Assembly: GCA_964439815.1 (NCBI GenBank)
Contig: CAYTPO010000028.1
Location: forward strand, 1-8,908
Source: JALSHZ01 sp964439815
Lineage (GTDB): Bacteria > Pseudomonadota > Gammaproteobacteria > UWMA-0217
Length of the DNA stretch: 8,908 nt
Reading direction: 5' to 3'
Program-made: the position numbers and the translations under genes
Notes under the pieces: generated by a model
What the model was told of the DNA's origin: nothing
The model's database searches: none
What the model saw: the letters and a program-made list of their open reading frames with translations, nothing else
Shown here: piece by piece, positions 6,415-8,908 of the stretch
Numbering within the stretch: the first letter of the stretch is position 1
How the letters are laid out: the number at the start of each line of letters is the position of its first letter

Positions 6415-6879
6415 GTGTACAAGAATATTTTGATTTACATTGATCAGGAAAGAAAACGCTCATGGGAGCATGTGCTGCCTGAGGCTATTTCCATTGCGCG
6501 GCAGCACAAGGCCAATCTGAACGTGTTGTCGATCGTGCCGGATTTCGGCATGACTGTCGTCGAGCAGTTCTTTCCCGAAGGTGCCGATGAAAAACTCAAC
6601 CAGACCGTCATGAAAGGGCTGAAGCGCTTCATCAAGGAGCATCTGCCCGATGATATTCCGGTTAGGCCCATCGTTGCCGAAGGGAGTGTTCGCGAGTCAA
6701 TCCTGAAAATTGCCGACAAGATATCCGCCGATTTGATCATCCTGCCGCCCAAGATCAGGAAGAGCCCATTGGCCGAACTCGGCGCGACCGCTGCTCATGT
6801 AGCGCGCCACGCCAGATGTTCGGTGCTGATCGTGCGGCCCCCGGTCGATTGGCCAGCGCAGGATAAAGGAGGGAGCTGA
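6415..6879 (+). CDS. Universal stress protein (UspA family), TRAP-associated
   Basis: This 154-residue single-domain protein of the UspA fold, probably a cytoplasmic dimer, begins YKNILIYIDQERKRSW, the usual first strand with the Asp that contacts nucleotide. It ends AHVARHARCSVLIVRPP, a typical Usp last helix and strand. The ATP-binding signature Gly-x2-Gly-x9-Gly-Ser/Thr is eroded: after DLIIL (106-110) the sequence is PPKIRKSPLAELGATA, so the first glycines are replaced and only a late Gly remains. It may bind nucleotide differently or not at all. The start is GTG, with GAGG 8 bp upstream and the permease stop just 15 bp before, so the genes are co-transcribed. TeaD of the Halomonas TeaABC ectoine TRAP system is a Usp that modulates transport. 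A similar role is inferred here. Confidence 0.9.
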   Translation: MYKNILIYIDQERKRSWEHVLPEAISIARQHKANLNVLSIVPDFGMTVVEQFFPEGADEKLNQTVMKGLKRFIKEHLPDDIPVRPIVAEGSVRESILKIADKISADLIILPPKIRKSPLAELGATAAHVARHARCSVLIVRPPVDWPAQDKGGS

Positions 6880-6909
6880 GCCAGCGCCCTGAGGATATTT
6901 GTACCCAAG

Positions 6910-6960
6910 AGGAGCCCGTCGGACTTAACGCTGTTTGGCTGCAAAGCCCGACAGGCTCCT
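6910..6960. repeat. REP-like stem-loop, same family as the 190-bp element
   Basis: AGGAGCCCGTCGG (6910-6922) pairs with CCGACAGGCTCCT (6948-6960) with one mismatch, around a loop carrying TTAACGCTGTTTGGCTGC. Bases 6910-6942 match the right end of the 1863-2052 element at 30 of 33 positions. It lies 30 bp after the stress-protein stop and 48 bp before the end of the convergent minus-strand gene. That is the usual place for REP sequences and for bidirectional transcript ends. No T-tract follows either arm. Confidence 0.7.
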
Positions 6961-7007
6961 GACATGGCCCGGTGCAAACCGCAAGCAACTTTCATGAAAC
7001 CCTGCCG

Positions 7008-7349
7008 TCAAACCAGCAGGATTTCGGTTTCGGCCGTATCCCGGTCTATCGTGAACTGTACTTCGCAGTACTCATTCTCCTCGCAAACCGTGGTTGGATC
7101 ATCGGCGCAGCAACTTCCGGCGATAATGCCGCCATAGAAAATCCCGGTCCTTACGATGATCGAACCTTCCCTTTCCGCCGAATTCAGTATCACGACCGAA
7201 ATTTCACTATCACTCACATAACTGCTGTGTGAGAGACCCTGTTGCAGTGGCAGCAGGGTGCGGTCCAGGCGCCTGATTTCTGTTTTCATCGTCTCGGAAA
7301 ATCCCGGGGAAGACCAGTCATTGAGTGCTTTTTCCAGTTTTACGTTCAT
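7008..7349 (-). CDS. Conserved-looking hypothetical protein with Cys cluster (113 aa)
   Basis: This gene is on the opposite strand to its neighbours: ATG at 7349-7347, TGA at 7010-7008. The composition is that of a real soluble protein: a helical N-terminus (LEKALNDWSSPGFSETMKTE), then LPLQQGLSHSSYVSDSEISV, then beta-type GIFYGGIIAGSCCADDP and EYCEVQFTIDRDTAETEI. Cysteines at 80, 81, 89 and 95 cluster near an acidic patch and could bind a metal or form disulfides, although no signal peptide is present. The pattern of invariant-looking motifs resembles small conserved hypothetical proteins I have seen in proteobacteria, but I cannot name the family. The ribosome-binding site is weak (TGGA about 8 bp upstream). 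The gene converges on the stress-protein gene and diverges from the thioredoxin-fold gene. Confidence 0.7.
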   Translation of the reverse strand: MNVKLEKALNDWSSPGFSETMKTEIRRLDRTLLPLQQGLSHSSYVSDSEISVVILNSAEREGSIIVRTGIFYGGIIAGSCCADDPTTVCEENEYCEVQFTIDRDTAETEILLV

Positions 7350-7478
7350 ACGGATTCCAGGTTCGGTTTTGTCCGGTTATATTGCCTGATTCCGCTCGGA
7401 CATCCGAATCGAGATTCCATGCGTATTTCATCAGGCTCCTGGTATCGCAGATATCGCACCCCGACATTCAAACAGAAA
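7350..7478. other. Divergent intergenic region, probable promoters both ways
   Basis: 129 bp between the start of the minus-strand gene and the start chosen for the thioredoxin-fold gene. It contains an AT-rich TTATATT (7377-7383) that can read as a -10 box in either direction (TATATT on plus, TATAAC on minus), but the -35 partners are poor. TCGGA-CA-TCCGA (7396-7407) is a small palindrome that could be an operator. Neither call is firm. Confidence 0.3.
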
Positions 7479-8114
7479 ATGACAATGAATCGATCCATTA
7501 TCTCAGGCCCGAATCCGAAACTTGACCACGATGCCTGGCACAAGCGCCTGATTTCCCAGCAGATCAGGAAATATCCGCTTAGCCTGTGGGTGAAACGCAG
7601 ATTTCCCGGAACCACCGCGAACCCCCTATCTTGCACCCGTCATCCCCGTTCGAACCACGGAATCAGGTCAAGCAGTCTGCTTGTGCTACTGTTGCTGTTT
7701 TCCCTGACTGCCGCCGCTGCGGGCTCCAGTCAATCCGGCAATACCCGACAACAGGAAGTTGCCTGGCAGCGCTGGACCCCGGAAGTCTTTACACGGGCAC
7801 AGCAGGAACAGCGGCTGATACTGGTCGACCTGGCCGCCGAGTGGTGCACCTTCTGCAAGAAGATGGACAAGACCACCTGGCGAGACGACAAGGTACTGGG
7901 CAGCATCGACAAGTATTATATCCCGGTTCGCGTCCAGGATGAGATTGACCCCGAACTTGCCGAAAAATACCGCGGTTATGGCCGACCGGCCTTTGTCGTG
8001 CTGAATGGAGAGGGCGTTGAAGTAGCGCGCAAGCGCGGCTATCTGCCGCCACAAATGATGCACTGGATGCTCGAAGGGATTGCCGAGAATCCCACCCCCG
8101 AGGCCAACCAATGA
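7479..8114 (+). CDS. Exported thioredoxin-fold protein (DsbD-gamma/Thioredoxin_7-like)
   Basis: This putative periplasmic thiol-disulfide protein reads 211 residues from the ATG at 7479. A hydrophobic segment at 66-81 (SLLVLLLLFSLTAAAA) is a signal peptide or anchor. The thioredoxin fold follows: LILVDLAAEWCTFCKKMDK (113-131) with active-site CTFC at 123-126, and a cis-Pro candidate at 170 in GRPAFVVLNGEG. The CTFC-KKM-D pattern resembles DsbD C-terminal domains and Thioredoxin_7. The start is uncertain: about 65 residues before the hydrophobic core is long, no good ribosome-binding site is seen at 7479 or 7485, and a GTG at 7590 would give a shorter, more usual N-terminus. The frame is open further back to 7242, but that part lies antisense to another gene. 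The stop overlaps the next gene by ATGA, so the two are translationally coupled. Confidence 0.8.
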   Translation: MTMNRSIISGPNPKLDHDAWHKRLISQQIRKYPLSLWVKRRFPGTTANPLSCTRHPRSNHGIRSSSLLVLLLLFSLTAAAAGSSQSGNTRQQEVAWQRWTPEVFTRAQQEQRLILVDLAAEWCTFCKKMDKTTWRDDKVLGSIDKYYIPVRVQDEIDPELAEKYRGYGRPAFVVLNGEGVEVARKRGYLPPQMMHWMLEGIAENPTPEANQ

Positions 8115-8650
8115 ATCGTCGCGAATTTCTGATCCTGACCACAGGTTTTGCGGTTACCCCCGGCCTTGCAGCAAAACCCCTGCCCGCTGTCACCTTCACC
8201 CCCGACAAGCGCATCGGGCTGGACAGCCACCACTGGCAGGTTGTGGATCGGGCACTGGACCATCTGTTTCCCTCCGAATCGGACGCCCCGGGCGCCCGTG
8301 ATGTGTATGCCACGGCCTGGCTGCACAATGCTCTGTTGATGCCGGATATCGATCCTGACCATCGTGAATTCATGCGGAATGGTGCCCTGCAGCTCGAAGA
8401 AACCAGTCTGACACTGGAAAAACACTCATTCATCAAGCTTGATGCCGCACGGCGCGAAGCCGTATTGCGGAATCTGGAGCAGCAACCCAATGGCGAGGCC
8501 TGGTTGCGCGAAACCCTGCGCTACATTCTGGAGGCCATGCTGAGTGATCCGGTCTATGGCGGCAACCCCGGTGCAATTGGCTGGAAGTGGCTGCAACACC
8601 AGCCCGGCTTTCCTCGACCACCCAAGAACAAGCGGTATTTCCTGTTATGA
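8111..8650 (+). CDS. Gluconate 2-dehydrogenase subunit 3-like protein with Tat signal
   Basis: This 179-residue small subunit of a membrane-bound or periplasmic flavin dehydrogenase is of the gluconate 2-dehydrogenase gamma (subunit 3) type. The N-terminus MNRREFLILTTGFAVTPGLA is a Tat signal with RREFL, indicating export of a folded complex. The mature part includes HHWQVVDRALDHLFPSES, typical of the family, and ends with the usual DPVYGGNPGAIGWKWLQHQP, followed by RYFLL. Length is in the family range. The ATG overlaps the thioredoxin stop (ATGA at 8111-8114), and its own stop overlaps the GMC start in the same way (8647-8650). The small subunit normally escorts the signal-less GMC partner through the Tat pore. 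The sugar or polyol substrate cannot be assigned. Confidence 0.9.
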   Translation: MNRREFLILTTGFAVTPGLAAKPLPAVTFTPDKRIGLDSHHWQVVDRALDHLFPSESDAPGARDVYATAWLHNALLMPDIDPDHREFMRNGALQLEETSLTLEKHSFIKLDAARREAVLRNLEQQPNGEAWLRETLRYILEAMLSDPVYGGNPGAIGWKWLQHQPGFPRPPKNKRYFLL

Positions 8651-8908
8651 GCAAAGACTTTGATATCTGCATTGTCGGCAGCGGTGCGGGCGGTGGTCCA
8701 ATTGCCTATGAGCTGGCCTTGGCCGGCTATGATGTTCTGGTGCTGGAAAAAGGGAAATGGCTGCAAGAAGAGGATTTCTACAAGGATGAGATGGCCTGCT
8801 GCATCCACGAGGCCTATACCCCGAATCTCAAGGAAGAACAGCACGTCGTGGAAACCGAAAAGGGTGATGGCTGGCGGGTGCAGAAGACCTCCGAATCCGG
8901 CTGGAACC
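8647..8908 (+). CDS. GMC-family FAD oxidoreductase, N-terminal part (runs off window)
   Basis: Only the first 87 codons are present. The N-terminus MSKDFDICIVGSGAGGGPIA is an FAD-binding Rossmann motif (GSGAGGGP, the GxGxxG dinucleotide fold). It is followed by YELALAGYDVLVLEKGKW, with the Glu that binds the ribose of FAD. The family (glucose-methanol-choline oxidoreductases, here of the gluconate 2-dehydrogenase large-subunit type) oxidises sugars or alcohols and passes electrons to a cytochrome or quinone. No signal peptide is present, in keeping with export as a passenger of the Tat-signal subunit encoded just before. The start is fixed by ATGA overlap with that gene's stop. A cytochrome c subunit would be expected further downstream, outside this window. 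Confidence 0.92.
   Translation, partial: MSKDFDICIVGSGAGGGPIAYELALAGYDVLVLEKGKWLQEEDFYKDEMACCIHEAYTPNLKEEQHVVETEKGDGWRVQKTSESGWN

Noticed and set aside
7242..7478. Upstream extension of the thioredoxin-fold frame
   Set aside because: Part of it lies antisense to the minus-strand 113-aa gene, it contains no recognisable domain, and the signal segment starts far downstream.
7643..7663. GTTCGAACC resembling a tRNA T-loop, possible tRNA remnant or att site
   Set aside because: The flanking bases do not form a T-stem, and no acceptor or anticodon arm is found nearby.
7789..8490. 233-aa minus-strand open frame
   Set aside because: It is rich in Arg/Ser/Ala as expected of an antisense shadow, and it lies opposite two well-supported genes with family motifs.

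Overview
The window reads as chromosomal DNA of a Gram-negative proteobacterium, most likely a gammaproteobacterium. It encodes an outer-membrane porin ending in Phe, a lipobox lipoprotein, a TRAP transporter and a Tat-exported oxidoreductase subunit. The gammaproteobacterial placement is inferred from gene style and moderate GC content, not from a marker gene. No phage, IS transposase, CRISPR array, rRNA or tRNA was seen.

Layout: (1) 1-351 holds the tail of an unidentified upstream gene and a small hypothetical ORF behind a perfect TATAAT box. (2) 352-1864 is a porin transcription unit: a ~300-bp regulatory region with a 9-bp perfect inverted repeat, a CRP-like palindrome and a good -10 box, then a ~200-nt leader, then a 338-aa porin. 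(3) 1863-2052 is a 190-bp nested inverted-repeat element, MITE- or REP-like, whose left end overlaps the porin stop codon. (4) 2181-6879 is a same-strand module: small lipoprotein, TAXI-family solute-binding protein, fused 4TM/12TM TRAP permease with a DUF3394-type tail, and a universal stress protein. This is a complete secondary uptake system for an unidentified, probably organic anionic, substrate. A strong hairpin without a T-tract lies between the binding-protein and permease genes, which fits differential expression. (5) 6910-6960 is a compact stem-loop from the same repeat family as the 190-bp element. It sits between the convergent ends of the stress-protein gene and a minus-strand gene for a 113-aa Cys-containing conserved hypothetical. 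(6) From about 7479 to the window end runs a translationally coupled plus-strand set: exported thioredoxin-fold protein, Tat-signal gluconate 2-dehydrogenase subunit 3-like protein, and the start of a GMC-family FAD oxidoreductase. Successive genes overlap by ATGA.

Functionally the window combines outer-membrane entry (porin), high-affinity periplasmic capture and inner-membrane uptake (TAXI-TRAP with an accessory lipoprotein and stress protein), and a periplasmic flavin dehydrogenase with a thiol-redox partner. A direct link between the three is not shown by the sequence. The most unusual features are the repeat family bracketing the TRAP module, the hairpin inside the TRAP operon, the lipoprotein with a duplicated EF[KR]QW motif, and the thioredoxin/Tat-subunit/GMC cassette. 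No wholly new system is evident: most parts belong to known families in a plausible arrangement.
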